A DNA stretch of 64,000 bases from Mycobacteroides immunogenum (GTDB lineage: Bacteria; Actinomycetota; Actinomycetes; Mycobacteriales; Mycobacteriaceae). Position 1 is the stretch's first letter, and the number at the start of each line of letters is the position of its first letter. The stretch is taken from assembly GCF_001605725.1 (NCBI RefSeq), contig NZ_CP011530.1, positions 992,001-1,056,000 on the forward strand, given 5' to 3'. The notes under the pieces were generated by a model. That model was given only the letters and a program-made list of their open reading frames with translations. It did no database searches and was not told the origin of the DNA. Both the position numbers and the translations under genes were made by a program. This document shows, piece by piece, positions 1-11,600 of this stretch.

Positions 1-834
1 CTCGGTCACGATGTTGCGTGCCGGAACCATCTTCGGGTTGGTGAAGGCCACCGCGGTGTGGCCGGTGGCCAGGCCCGCGATGGCATTGGCGAGCGCGAAC
101 AGGTTGTCCGGCCGGTCCGGCCAGTCGGCGATGCTGTCATAGGCCGAGATGAACTGATCGGTGTGGTACTGGCTGTCCACGCGGGCGGGCACCGGGTAGT
201 CCATGAAAGGCACCACGGAGCCGGGAGCGAAATTCTGGGTCAGGAAGCTCTCGCTGAAGGGACTCTTCGCAACCGGGTCGCCGAACGTCGCGAAGGTCAG
301 TGAATCCGGCGGCGGTGCGGTCGGGTCCGTGGCCAGCGCGTTCTTGACGGCGGTGAGTACCAGCGCGCCCTCGGACAACCCCATCGCGGTCCCCGGACCG
401 CCCGCGCGAATGGCGTTCTCGAGGTTGGGCTCTCCGATGTCGACCGATTCGCCGATGCTGGTGCCGTCCAGGCCCAGCCCGGGCAGAATCTTCTCGCCGA
501 TCGGGCCGATGCCGGGGAAGAAGCGTCCCAGCGTGTGGCCCTGGACCTGACCGGCCGGATACCAGACGTTTTCCCGCTTCATGTCGGGGAACCAGTCCTT
601 GCCGGTCATCCGGATGTACTCGTCGTAGGGGATGCCGAGCACGTGCGCGCCACCCAGGGCATACGCGGTGCGATCCGGCGACGGAGGCGCGGCCCTGACC
701 GTCCCGTCCGGCGCGATCCCGGGGATGGGTGGGCCAGGAACCCGCGGGTCGTCGGCGACCGCGGAAGGGATGCCGAAACATCCTGTTACGCAGGCGACTA
801 CCAGCACCGCTGTTCCCGCGAGGAGGTTTCTCAT
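1..834 (-). CDS. PE-PPE-domain serine acyltransferase/hydrolase of the TPP locus (3' part outside window)
   Basis: The 278 visible codons run off the left edge, so the C-terminus is missing. The N-terminus is a secretion signal with a possible lipobox (VTGC, Cys19). It is followed by an alpha/beta-hydrolase PE-PPE domain with a nucleophile elbow GLSEG and the segment [10 protein letters not shown] after it. The start is ATG 834, preceded by AGGAG at good spacing. It is the third gene of papA3-mmpL10-PE, 53 nt after mmpL10. In the known trehalose polyphleate pathway this protein works outside the membrane and moves polyphleic acyl chains onto diacyltrehalose. Position and domain make that the best assignment here. 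fadD23 would be expected beyond the edge. Confidence 0.8.
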   Translation of the reverse strand, partial: MRNLLAGTAVLVVACVTGCFGIPSAVADDPRVPGPPIPGIAPDGTVRAAPPSPDRTAYALGGAHVLGIPYDEYIRMTGKDWFPDMKRENVWYPAGQVQGHTLGRFFPGIGPIGEKILPGLGLDGTSIGESVDIGEPNLENAIRAGGPGTAMGLSEGALVLTAVKNALATDPTAPPPDSLTFATFGDPVAKSPFSESFLTQNFAPGSVVPFMDYPVPARVDSQYHTDQFISAYDSIADWPDRPDNLFALANAIAGLATGHTAVAFTNPKMVPARNIVTE

Positions 835-887
835 CCGTGCTCCTGACTCAACTTCAATTTCAGTCTCACATACATAACGGGTGCTTG

Positions 888-3800
888 CTAACTTGCCGGC
901 GTGGCGGCCGCGGGTTTTGCCGACGACTTCTGACCGGCGATGACCTGCGATGGCCACCAGTTCGCCTTGCCGACCAATGCCGCGATGGCGGGCACCGTGA
1001 TGGTCCGGACCACGAAGGTGTCCAGCAGAATGCCCACGCCGATCACGAACCCGCCCTGGACCACGATGCCGATGCTAGAGAAGAGCAGACCACCCACCGA
1101 GGCGGCGAAGATCAGCCCGGCCGCGGTGATGACGCCACCGGTGGAATTCAGGGCACGGATGATGCCGTAACGCACGCTGCTCGCCGACTCGTCCCGCATG
1201 CGCGACACGAACAGCATGTTGTAGTCGGCGCCCACCGCCACCAGCACCACGAAGGCCAACGGTGGCACGGTCCAGTGCAACTGTTCGCCGAGCAGGAACT
1301 GGAATGTCAACACGCCGATACCGATGGCCGCGAAGTACGAGAGCACCACGGAACCGACCAGATACAAGGGTGCGACGATCGCGCGGAGCAACACCATCAG
1401 GGTCAGCAGAACGACAATGAGCGTCGCCGCGATGATGAATTGAATGTCGTGCTGGTAGTAGTCACGGGTGTCCCGCAGCGCCGTGGGGAAACCGCCCATC
1501 GAGATCGTCGCGTCCGCCAGCGTGGTGTTGGGCTGAGCGCCCTTGGCGATATCGCTGATCTGGTTGACCTGGTCCATCGCCTCGGGGCTGAAGGGGTTCA
1601 GCTTCGTCTGAACCAGGTAACGCACGGCGTGGCCGTCCGGCGAGATGAACGCGTGGGCGGCTCGCTGGAAGTCCGGATTGTTGAGCACCTCGGCGGGAAT
1701 GTTGAAGCCCGCCTGCGAGGGATCGGCGGCGTTGGTCTTCATCGTCAGCAGGAAGCTCGAGGCCTGATTGAGGCCGTTGACGATCACCTTGATCTGCCCG
1801 ACAAGCTGATCCACACCGCCTGCCACCTGCTGGCTGCCGCCGGCCAGACGGTCGGCGCCCTGGCGCAACTGGTTGAGCCCGGCCTGCGGGCCACCGGGCT
1901 TGTCCAGTCCCATGGCATGCAGCCCGTTGACGACGCTCAACAGCGAGGCGTTCAGTTTGGTCACCGTCGTGGAGAGGGTCGCCTTGTTGCCGGGGGAATT
2001 CCCCAGCTGATGGGCAAGCCGCTCGATCTCGTCGAGGCGGCCGCTGTTGCGTTCGCCGACGAGCCGCTCGAACTGGCCGCGGGTGTTGCTGCAGGAGGTG
2101 TCGGCATCGCAGACCGGATTGCCTTCGAGGGCCGCCAGCACCGGATTGATCCAGCCGAACATTTCCTTCGCGGCGGAGAAGTTCCAGCCCATGTCGTTGG
2201 CCAATGCGTTGATTTCGTCGACGAGCTTGGCGGCGTTGTCCACATTGCGCACCAGCTCGTCGCCGCCGGACTTGGTCTTCAGTGAGTTCGACGCCTCCAG
2301 CAGACTCTGCAGACCGGGGGTGATCTTGCTGAGCTGATTGCGCAGATCGGTGAGGCTGCCGGCCAGGGTGTTGGCTCCGGAGGTGAGCCGGTTGAGGTCA
2401 CTGCTGCGCTGGTTGATCTGGTTGGAGCCGTCGGCAAGTCTGGTGCCGACCAGCCCGGCCTGATAGGTGGCCCGGAACTCGGGTGGCACCTCACCGAGAG
2501 GTCGGGTGACACCGCTGACCAGGCCCACATCGGGCAGCTGCGCGATACGCGAGGCCATCTGTTCCAGGTCGGCGAGGGCCTGCGGCGTACGCAGGTCACG
2601 TGGCGACTGAATAAGGATGTATTCGGGGATGGACTGACTCAGCGGGAAGTGGCGTTCCAGCGCCGCGTATCCGACCGAGCTGGGTGCCGACGGCGAAACT
2701 GCCTTGCGGTCGTCGTAGTTGTAGCGGGCGAGCAGCGCGCAGCTGCCCAACAGCGCCAGCACCAGGACGCTGGCCACCAGATGCGGAATCGGCCGGCGCA
2801 CGATGCGGATACCCGAGCGGCGCCAGAACTGAGCGGTCAGTTCCCGCCGCGGCTTGACCCAACCGCGCGGCCCGGCCAGCACCAGGATCGCGGGCAGCAG
2901 GGTCATTCCGGACAGGTAGGCGACGCCGATCCCGATCGCCGACGACACGCCGACCGTCTGGAAGACGCCCATCTTGGCGAAGCTCAATAGCAGGAAGGTG
3001 AGACCCACCGTCGTCGCGGACGCGGTGATCACCTTGCCGATCGACATCATCGCGGCCCGGACCGCTTGGTCGTAGGTCTTACCCGAGCGCAGATAGTCGT
3101 GATAACGGCTGATGAGGAAGACGGCGTAGTCCGTTCCGGCGCCGGCCAGGATCGCGCTCAAGAACACAATCGACTGGTTCGAGACGCCCGCGCCGGTCAG
3201 CTGTGAATACGCCGCCACCACCGACTGCGCGATGACCAGCGATGAGCCGATGGTCACCAGCGGAAGCATCATTGTCAGTGCACTGCGATAGACCAGCAGC
3301 AGCACGGCCAACACCAGCACGGCGATCGCGATCTCGATCGGGAGCCGGTCCTGCTGGCCCGCGACGGTCAGATCCGCGACGGTGGCGGCCGGACCCGTGA
3401 TGTGCACGGTGGTCGGACTGCCGTCGATGCTGTGCTGGATGAGGCTGGTGACCTTGTTGTACGAGTCGAAGGCCTTGGGTGTGCCCAGCTCGCCGGCCAG
3501 GCCAACCGGCAGCACCCATGTCTTGTTGTCCTGACTTGTCAGGAACTTGCGCAATTCGGGTGTGCCGATGAAGTCCTGCACCGACACGACATCGGTCAGA
3601 TCGTGCCGCAGCGCGTCGACCACCTTGCGGTAGGTGGCGGAGTCGTTCTTGTCCAGCCCGTTCTCGTTGATGAACACGACCAAGAGGAGGTCGTCATTGC
3701 TGGATTCGTGGAACGCCTCGGTCATCTTCTTGGCCGTGACACTCGACGGTGCATCCGCCGGCAGAATCGCCAGCGGATGCTTCTCCGCCATCTCGGTCAG

Positions 3801-3896
3801 TGAGGGGAAGGTCAAGGGCAGCGCGACGGCCAATGCGACCCAGGCGCCTATCACCACCCATGGCCATCGCACCACGAGATCGGCTAGCCGCCGCAT
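888..3896 (-). CDS. mmpL10: MmpL10-type RND lipid transporter
   Basis: A 1002-residue MmpL protein. It has an N-terminal membrane helix (about residues 11-31), a large periplasmic domain and a helix bundle with the motif [21 protein letters not shown] second, coiled-coil-rich periplasmic domain (about 500-700) and a C-terminal bundle with [16 protein letters not shown] follow. The paired GxxxDY segments are the proton-relay regions of the RND/MMPL family. ATG 3896 follows GAGG. It lies 33 nt downstream of papA3 and upstream of the PE gene, so the three are probably one transcript. In TPP-producing mycobacteria MmpL10 carries diacyltrehalose across the plasma membrane. The assignment rests on locus context as well as family. 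Confidence 0.9.
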   Translation of the reverse strand: MRRLADLVVRWPWVVIGAWVALAVALPLTFPSLTEMAEKHPLAILPADAPSSVTAKKMTEAFHESSNDDLLLVVFINENGLDKNDSATYRKVVDALRHDLTDVVSVQDFIGTPELRKFLTSQDNKTWVLPVGLAGELGTPKAFDSYNKVTSLIQHSIDGSPTTVHITGPAATVADLTVAGQQDRLPIEIAIAVLVLAVLLLVYRSALTMMLPLVTIGSSLVIAQSVVAAYSQLTGAGVSNQSIVFLSAILAGAGTDYAVFLISRYHDYLRSGKTYDQAVRAAMMSIGKVITASATTVGLTFLLLSFAKMGVFQTVGVSSAIGIGVAYLSGMTLLPAILVLAGPRGWVKPRRELTAQFWRRSGIRIVRRPIPHLVASVLVLALLGSCALLARYNYDDRKAVSPSAPSSVGYAALERHFPLSQSIPEYILIQSPRDLRTPQALADLEQMASRIAQLPDVGLVSGVTRPLGEVPPEFRATYQAGLVGTRLADGSNQINQRSSDLNRLTSGANTLAGSLTDLRNQLSKITPGLQSLLEASNSLKTKSGGDELVRNVDNAAKLVDEINALANDMGWNFSAAKEMFGWINPVLAALEGNPVCDADTSCSNTRGQFERLVGERNSGRLDEIERLAHQLGNSPGNKATLSTTVTKLNASLLSVVNGLHAMGLDKPGGPQAGLNQLRQGADRLAGGSQQVAGGVDQLVGQIKVIVNGLNQASSFLLTMKTNAADPSQAGFNIPAEVLNNPDFQRAAHAFISPDGHAVRYLVQTKLNPFSPEAMDQVNQISDIAKGAQPNTTLADATISMGGFPTALRDTRDYYQHDIQFIIAATLIVVLLTLMVLLRAIVAPLYLVGSVVLSYFAAIGIGVLTFQFLLGEQLHWTVPPLAFVVLVAVGADYNMLFVSRMRDESASSVRYGIIRALNSTGGVITAAGLIFAASVGGLLFSSIGIVVQGGFVIGVGILLDTFVVRTITVPAIAALVGKANWWPSQVIAGQKSSAKPAAATPAS

Positions 3897-3929
3897 AAAA
3901 TCCTCACCCTCACTCTGATGTCGCCCAAG

Positions 3930-5351
3930 CTACGCGACGCGTCCCCAGTGCCCGGTGTCCGCGACGCGGACGCACACCGATTTCATGGCTTCCATGTAGC
4001 GCAGGGCTGATTTCTCGGCGATCGGATTGTCGGGATGCATGATCGCCATCGCGGTGCCCTCGCCGTACCGGAATATGTAGATGGTCAGCTGGTAGGAGAA
4101 CCGGCCATCAGGGTAGATGCCGATGTTGTTGGCAAGGCCCAGCTCGCCCGCCGCGAGGATCGCGTTGAGCGGCGCGGCGCCACCGTGGAAGAAGTTCGAC
4201 ACCGGAAAGTTCGGCTGCGGCCACTTCAACCACGGCGCCAGTTCCAGCACCCGGTAGTACGGCACCCGGGACATGTCCAGACTCGAATCGAATGCGGTTT
4301 GCGCCGCGTAGGCGGCATCGTTGAACGAGGTTGCCGCGATGGGGACAGTGATCGGGATCAGCCCGGTGAACCAGCCTTGCGTCATGAAGTTGTCGCTAGC
4401 TGTGCGGGAATCTCGCGGGGTCAGACCGTAATACGTGACGGCACCGGTGAATTCGTGCTCGACCAGACCCAGGCAGGCGAACAGACCGCCGACGAACCGG
4501 GCGCCGGATGCTCCGCACGCGGAGTCGAAGCGATCGGTCTGTTCGGGGTTTAGCAACAACAGCGAGGTCATCGTGCTGTTGGTGGCTTCCGACGGATTAC
4601 CGAGTGGAAGCGGGAACTCGGGGAAGGTCCCATTGTTGTTCTCGGCAAAGTCGATCCACGCCTGAACCCCTGGTGATTCAAGGGTCAACTGGGAGGTGAA
4701 TTCGCGCTCGCGAGTGCAGAAGTCGTCGAAGCTGCCGGCATCCGGAAGGGTAAGTGCCGCACCGCCACTGCTCAGTGCGGAGTACATGCCATTGGCTTCC
4801 ATCATGGTGGTGCCGATCAGGGTGGCATCCCCATGTACGTGATCCATGGCAGCGAAGAATGTGAAGTGGTTTTCGCCCTGGATGATTCCAAAGGTGAAGC
4901 ACCCCCATTCCAGCGGACTCGGGATATCGATGACATGGCTACGTATCTCATCGACAGACATATGCCCCTGCGTTACAGGGGCGAATTCGATGTCGGCCGG
5001 ATCGCTGATCGAATGCCTGATGAACTCGCCGTTTTCGGTGCGCTCGAACCAGCTGCGGAAGGTGTCATGCCTGCGCAAGTACGCGTTGAGGGCGTGGTCC
5101 ATGGCGGCGATGTCACAATTCCCAGGAACATCACAGCTGGCGATGATCTGCCGGGAAAAGTTGAGTCCGGCACTGTTGCGCTCGTAGTAATTGTGAAGAT
5201 GCTGTGTCTGCATGTAGCTGACTGGCACTGAACTCACAGGTGCCTGCCGGGCCTTCTCGGCGGCAGCGGGCGTGGGGTGCCAGGACGTCACCGACCCTGG
5301 ACTCAACGTCCATTCATCAAGTGCGCCAACCGTTATCGTGCCAATGCGCAA
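3930..5351 (-). CDS. papA3: PapA3-type trehalose acyltransferase
   Basis: A 473-residue polyketide-associated acyltransferase of the condensation-domain fold. The catalytic HxxxD motif is HVHGD at about residues 171-175. The N-terminus reads LRIGTITVGALDEWTLSPG, as PapA proteins do, so I place the start at TTG 5351, nine bases after GAGAGG. An upstream ATG (5390) in the same frame has no such support. It is divergent from the Pks and heads the papA3-mmpL10-PE group. In the TPP pathway PapA3 puts two acyl chains on trehalose to give diacyltrehalose, which MmpL10 exports. The substrate is inferred from the locus. Confidence 0.85.
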   Translation of the reverse strand: MRIGTITVGALDEWTLSPGSVTSWHPTPAAAEKARQAPVSSVPVSYMQTQHLHNYYERNSAGLNFSRQIIASCDVPGNCDIAAMDHALNAYLRRHDTFRSWFERTENGEFIRHSISDPADIEFAPVTQGHMSVDEIRSHVIDIPSPLEWGCFTFGIIQGENHFTFFAAMDHVHGDATLIGTTMMEANGMYSALSSGGAALTLPDAGSFDDFCTREREFTSQLTLESPGVQAWIDFAENNNGTFPEFPLPLGNPSEATNSTMTSLLLLNPEQTDRFDSACGASGARFVGGLFACLGLVEHEFTGAVTYYGLTPRDSRTASDNFMTQGWFTGLIPITVPIAATSFNDAAYAAQTAFDSSLDMSRVPYYRVLELAPWLKWPQPNFPVSNFFHGGAAPLNAILAAGELGLANNIGIYPDGRFSYQLTIYIFRYGEGTAMAIMHPDNPIAEKSALRYMEAMKSVCVRVADTGHWGRVA

Positions 5352-5534
5352 AACGCCGTCCCTCTCGCTCGGCCGGCCCCGTTCCGGCATCTCTCATCGC
5401 TGGCCCAACATACCCTCGGTTTGGTGGCGCAGCCGCCGGTCAACCGAAACCTGGAAACCCCATGCGCCACACGGCATACCAGTAATAACTAGAACTTACT
5501 GTCCGGGTAACTATGAAGTTTGGGAACAACAGTG

Positions 5535-5650
5535 CGCACGATACTTGTTCGGCTAGAGTCGCGTTCGCACACGTCGATGTCCCGAGTCACATTCTCGCCC
5601 GACGACGTCGAGGCCCACTCTCTCACCCGCCGACGCAAGGAGGCCACCGC
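5535..5650 (+). promoter_or_regulatory. Putative pks promoter and leader
   Basis: The 299-nt gap between papA3 and pks contains TAGAGT at 5554-5559, a mycobacterial -10-like hexamer, and the strong ribosome site AAGGAGG just before ATG 5651. This implies a leader of about 85 nt. I see no convincing -35 element or operator. Confidence 0.3.
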
Positions 5651-8600
5651 ATGGAATCCGCTGAAAATCAGACCGAATCAACCCCACGCTTTGCCATCAT
5701 CGGTTATGCAGCGCGTTTTCCCGGGGCCGCAGGCGCGGACGAATTCTGGGATGTGTTGCGGGAAGGCCGCGATGCGATATCCGAGGTACCCGCCGATCGG
5801 TGGGATGCCGAGGAGTTCTTCGACCCGGAACCGGGCGCTCCCGGCAAGGTCGTCACGCGGCGTGCGGGCTTTGTCGATGATGTGACGGGATTTGACGCGC
5901 CGTTCTTCGGTATGTCGACGCGCGAGGTCAGATTGATGGACCCGCAGCACCGACTTTTGCTGGAAACGGCGTGGCGTGCGGTGGAGCATTCCGGTATCGC
6001 CCCAACGGATTTGGCTGAGACTAATAGCGGCGTATTCGTCGGCTTGGCCACCCACGACTACCTGGGGATGGCATCCGACGAGCTGACCTTTCCCGAGATC
6101 GAGGCCTACATGGCCATCGGCACCTCCAATGCGGCGGCGGCCGGCCGGATCAGCTACCGGCTGGGTCTGCAAGGCCCCTCGGTTGCCGTGGACACGGCGT
6201 GCAGTTCGTCGTTGGTAGCAATTCATCAAGCGTGCCAAGCGCTTCAGCTGGGGGAGTGCGATCTCGCGCTGGCGGGCGGTGCGAATGTGCTGTTGACGCC
6301 GGCCACGATGATCACCTTCTCGCACGCTCACATGCTCGCGCCCGACGGTAAGTGCAAGACCTTCGACGCGGCCGCCGACGGCTACGTACGCGGTGAGGGT
6401 TCGGGCGTCATCGTCATCAAGCGTCTTGAGGACGCGCTCCGCGACGGCGACCGGGTCCGGGCCGTGATTCGCGGTAGTGCCATTAACCAGGATGGTGCTT
6501 CGGGCGGGTTGACGGTACCGAACGGTGTTGCTCAGCAGCGTGTTATCGCCGATGCGCTCAAGCGCGCGGGCGTCGCGCCCAGCGAGGTCGGATACCTGGA
6601 GGCGCACGGCACCGGCACCTCGCTTGGCGATCCGATCGAGGCCCAAGCGGCAGGTGCGGCCTACGGCATCGGCCGCGACGCCGCCGATCCGCTGTTGATC
6701 GGCTCGGCGAAGACGAACATCGGGCACCTGGAGGCGGCCGCGGGTATCGCGGGCGTCATCAAGGTCATCCTGTCGCTCGAGAACGAGCTGCTGCCGCAGC
6801 ACCGCAACTTCCAGAACCCGTCGCCGCACATTCCGTGGGACCGGCTCCCGGTCAAGGTCGTCAAGGAGGCGACTCCCTGGGAACGTAACGGGCGGCCGCG
6901 TATCGCGGGTATCAGTTCGTTCGGATTCGCCGGGACCAACGCGCACGTCATCCTGGAGGAAGCGCCGTCCACAGCGCCGGAAACGGCCGACACGCCCGTG
7001 CCCGCCGGGGACAAGAAATTCAGCATCGTGCCGCTCTCGGCGCGCACGCCTGCGGCGTTGGTGCAGGTCGCCGATCAGTACCGTGCCTGGCTGAATGAGC
7101 ACCCCGAGGCCACGCTGGCCGATCTGTCCCTCACCGCCGGTGTCGGGCGAGCGCACCTGGAGCACCGCGCCGCGCTGGTGGTCAATTCGCGAGAAGCTGC
7201 TGTCGAGCTGCTCGGAGCCGTCGCGGATGATCGCCCCGCGCCCGGTCTGGGCCGCGGCGAATCTCACGACACGCCCAAGACCGCGTGGCTCTTCACCGGT
7301 CAGGGCAGTCAGTACCCCGGTATGGCCCGGGAGCTGTACGACACCGAGCCGGTGTTCGCTGAGACGCTGGACCGCTGCGCTGCCGCGGTGGCCGACGTTC
7401 TCGAAAAGCCTTTGCTGGATGTCATCTTCGATGTCGACGGTCCGGAAGCTGAGGACACGCTGCGGCAGACGTCCTACGCCCAGCCCGCGCTGTACGCGGT
7501 GGAGATGGGTCTGGCCCGGCTCTGGCAATCGTGGGGCTTTGAGCCCGATGTCGTGCTGGGCCACAGTGTCGGCCAGTACTCGGCGGCCTGCGTTGCCGAC
7601 GTGTTCAGCCTCGAAGACGGCGCCCGGCTGATCGCCGAGCGGGGCCGGCTGTTCGGCAGCCTGCCCGAGGGTGGCCGGATGGCCGCGGTGTTCACCGACG
7701 CCGCGCGAGTCGAGAGTCTGACCGACGAATTTCCCAGCCTTTCGGTGGCGGCCTACAACGGGGCCAACACCGTACTGTCAGGTCCCGCACAGGATTTGGA
7801 GAAGGCCATTGCGGGCCTGGTGGCCGAAGGGGTCCGCTGCGACTTCCTGGAGACCAGCCATGCGTTCCACTCGGCACTGCTCGACCCGATCCTCGACGAG
7901 TTCGAGGCATACGCCAATCAGTTCAACTACAAGACCCCGCAACGGATTCTGATCGACAATCGGACGGGTACCGCGCTGGGCCGAAGCGTGAAACTCGACG
8001 GTGCCTACTGGCGCCGACACGCCCGGCAGCCGGTCGAATTCGCCAAGAGCGTACGCACGCTTGCCGATATGAACTGCAAGGTGCTGCTTGAGATCGGCCC
8101 GCAGCCGGTGCTCACCGCCGCGGCCTTGCGGGCATGGCCGGATCCGGCCACCGCCCCGCGTGCGATCGCATCCCTGCGCCGTAACACCGCGGATCACCGG
8201 CAGATCACCGAGGCCGCCGCCGACGCCTACGTGCTGGGCCACCTGCCCGACTTCGGCGCGTTTCAGCATGGACACGCCCGCAAGCTCGATCTCCCCACTT
8301 ATCCGTTCGAGCGCCGCCAGTACTGGTTCAGCGACAAGCGCGACGCCGACAGCACCGCGAACCGGCAGCAGAACACCGCCGGGCCGCGGACCGAGGCCGT
8401 CCGTCTGCTCGAAGACGGCAAGATCGAGGAGCTGGCGAACCTGCTCGGTGGTGCCGAGGCCGACCAGCAGACCCTGTCCGTGCTGACAAAGCTTGCGGCG
8501 CAGCACAACCAGCAGCGCTCGACGCAGACCATCGCGGACGACCGCTACCAATTCCGTTGGGAGAAGTCGCCCACTCCGCTGTCCGGTTCGGACGCGGCGG

Positions 8601-11600
8601 GCAACGTCACCTGGCTGCTGATTGGGGACACCGCAGGGGCTGCTCAGCCCTTGGTCGAGGCGCTCACCGCGCGTGGCCAGCAGCATCGAACGCTCGCGCT
8701 ACCGGTATCGGACGCGGACGAGGCTCAGCTCGTGGAGACGCTGCGGGCCGCGGCGGCCGAGGGCCCGGCGCTGCGCATCGTGCATGTCGCGGGGCTCGAC
8801 GCGGGTGCGGGAAGTTCTTCGGCGCAGTCGTTGCTGCGGATCCAGCACCAGATCCTGGGCGGAACCCGTCGGCTCTTCCGCGCCGCTGCCGCCGCGGAAC
8901 TACGTGCTCCCATCTGGGTGGTCACCCGGGGCGCGCAGCACGCCATCGAATCGGACGCCGTGGCACCCGAGCAGAGTGCCTTGTGGGGATTCGGCCGCGC
9001 CGCGGCACTGGAACTTCCGCAGGTGTGGGGCGGGCTCGCCGATCTGTCCGATGCCGGCGCCGACGAATGGTCGCAGTTCATCGGCCGGGTCTCCGTGACG
9101 GGCGAGGCGTCCGCCAGGGAAGACCAGTTCGCGCTGCGCGGCCAGGCGGTCTATGTTCCCCGGCTGGTTCGCCGGCAGGAGGCGCCCAGCGGTAAGCCGC
9201 TGGAAGTACGCAGTGACGCAACGTATCTGGTAACCGGCGGGCTGGGGTCCATCGGTCTTGAGATCGCCGGGTATCTTGCTGGCCGCGGTGCCAAGCATCT
9301 GGTGCTGACGAGTCGGCGCGAGCCCAGTGAGTCCGCGCAGCAGCGCATCGACCTCTTGAGTGCGCAGGGCTGCGATGTCCGGGTGGTCACCGCCGATGTC
9401 GCCGACGCGCACGACGTCGCCCGCTTGCTGGCCAGTGTGCGGGCCGAGCTGCCGGAGCTGGCGGGCATCGTCCATGCCGCCGGTGAGATCGGCACCACGC
9501 CGCTGGGCGACCTCGAAGATGCCGAAGTGGATCGCGTTTTCGCCGGTAAGGTCTGGGGCGCATGGCATCTGAGCGAAGCCGCCGCCGGCCTGAAGCTCGA
9601 CTTCTTCATCAACACCTCGTCCATCGCCTCGGTGTGGGGTGGCTTCGGGCAAACCGCGTACAGCGCGGCGAACGCTTTCCTGGACGGATTGGCCTGGCGT
9701 TTGCGCGCGCAGGGCATCGCCGGGACGAGTGTCAATTTCGGCCCCTGGTCGGCCGGTATGGCCGACGCGGAATCGCGTGCGCGACTGGAACAACGCGGCA
9801 TCAAGACGTTGTCTCCCGCCGACGCGCTGGCCGGTTTGGCCGACGTGGTGGCGGCTTCCGGTTCGAACGCCGCACAGGGAGTCATCGCGCGTATCGACTG
9901 GGCCCGGTTCCTGCCGCTGTATCAGCAGGCGGGCAGGCGGGCGTTCCTGGCAGAGCTGGATCGTGAGGTGCCCTCGCACCTCGCCGGGGCGGCAGCCGGT
10001 GCCCAATCGGGTACGACGCAACTCGTCGAACGGCTTGCGAACGCTCCGGTGCAGCAGCGTAAGAAGCTGCTCACCGATTACCTGCGTGACGCGGTGGCCG
10101 AGGTGACTCGCGTTGACGTGTCGGAGATCCGCGAGGACGCGGGATTCTTCGATCTGGGTATGGATTCGCTGATGGCCGTCGAATTGCGCCGCCGCATGGA
10201 ACAGGGTGTGGGCAAGGAGATTCCGGTCACCCTGGTGATGGATCATCCGCGCATCTCCGATGTCGCCGACTACCTGCTGGGCGAGGTGCTGGGCCTGAGC
10301 GAGCAAGCCAAGCCGGCGGCCCAGCTGGCCTCGGCCGTGACGGATCGCACCGACGAACCGATCGCGATTGTCTCGGTGTCCTGCCGCTTCCCGGGCGCGC
10401 CCAATCCCGAGGCCTTCTGGGATGTGCTGGCCGGCGGTGTGGATGCGATCCGGGAAGTGCCCGAAGACCGCTTCGACATCGACGAGTTCTACGATCCGGA
10501 TCCGGAGACCGCGGGCAAGACGTACACGCGTTTCGGTGGGTTCTTGGACGGTATCGACGGGTTCGATCCGGAGTTCTTCGGCATCTCGCCGCGCGAGGCC
10601 GTCTGGATCGAGCCGCAGCAGCGGCTCATGCTCGAAACCGTATGGGAGGGGCTGGAAAGAGCCGGATACTCGCCGGCCGCGTTGCGTGGCAGCCGAACCG
10701 GAATCTTCGCCGGTGTCGGTGCCAACGAGTACGCGCATCTGCTGTCCTCGGAGTCGATCGACAAGATCGAGCCGTACTTCATCACCGGTAACGCGCTCAA
10801 CGCGATCTCCGGCCGGGTGGCCTTCGCGCTGGGCTTCGAGGGACCGGCGGTCGCGGTGGACACCGCCTGCAGTTCGGCCCTGGTGGCCGTGCATCAGGCC
10901 GTCCAGGCCCTGCATTCCGGTGACTGCGACCTGGCAGTTGCCGGTGGAGTGAACGTGCTGCTGAGCCCGGTGACGGTCATCGCGGCCTCGCGGGCCAGGA
11001 TGCTGTCACCCGTCGGTCGCTGCAAGACCTTCGACGCTTCCGCCGACGGATACGTGCGCAGCGAAGGCTGCGGCATTCTGGTGCTCAAGAGGTTGAGCGA
11101 TGCCGAGCGTGATGGGGATCGGGTTCTTGCCGTGATCCCCGGCAGCGCGGTGAACCAAGACGGTGCTTCCAGCGGACTGACCGTCCCCAATGGTGGTGCA
11201 CAGCAACGTCTTATCGGTACAGTGCTGGCGCGCGCCGGCCTGGTGGGCGGCGATGTCGACTACCTGGAGGCGCACGGGACAGGCACCCCGCTCGGTGATC
11301 CGATCGAGGTGCAGGCCGCCGCGGCGGCCTACGGCGGTTCGCGCCAGGCGGACCGGCCGCTGCTCATGGGATCGGTGAAGTCCAACATCGGCCACACCGA
11401 ATCGGCCTCCGGTGCGGCGGGTCTCATCAAGGTGGTGCTGTCGTTGCAGAACGGGGTGCTGCCGCAGAGCCTGCACTTCGACAACCCGTCACCGCACATC
11501 CCGTGGGACTCGTTGCCGGTGCAGGTGGTGGACAAGGCGATTCCGTGGGAGCCCAACGGCAGGCCACGGCGTGCCGGAGTGAGTTCCTTCGGGTTCACCG

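Noticed and set aside
729..2285. 518-codon plus-strand open frame over the PE gene and mmpL10
   Set aside because: His/Gln/Arg-rich translation without motifs, antisense to a clear MmpL protein.
5678..7564. 628-codon open frame on the minus strand inside pks
   Set aside because: It is the antisense shadow of a GC-rich coding region; composition (Arg/Gly/Gln-rich) has no domain, and the plus strand has clear KS/AT motifs.
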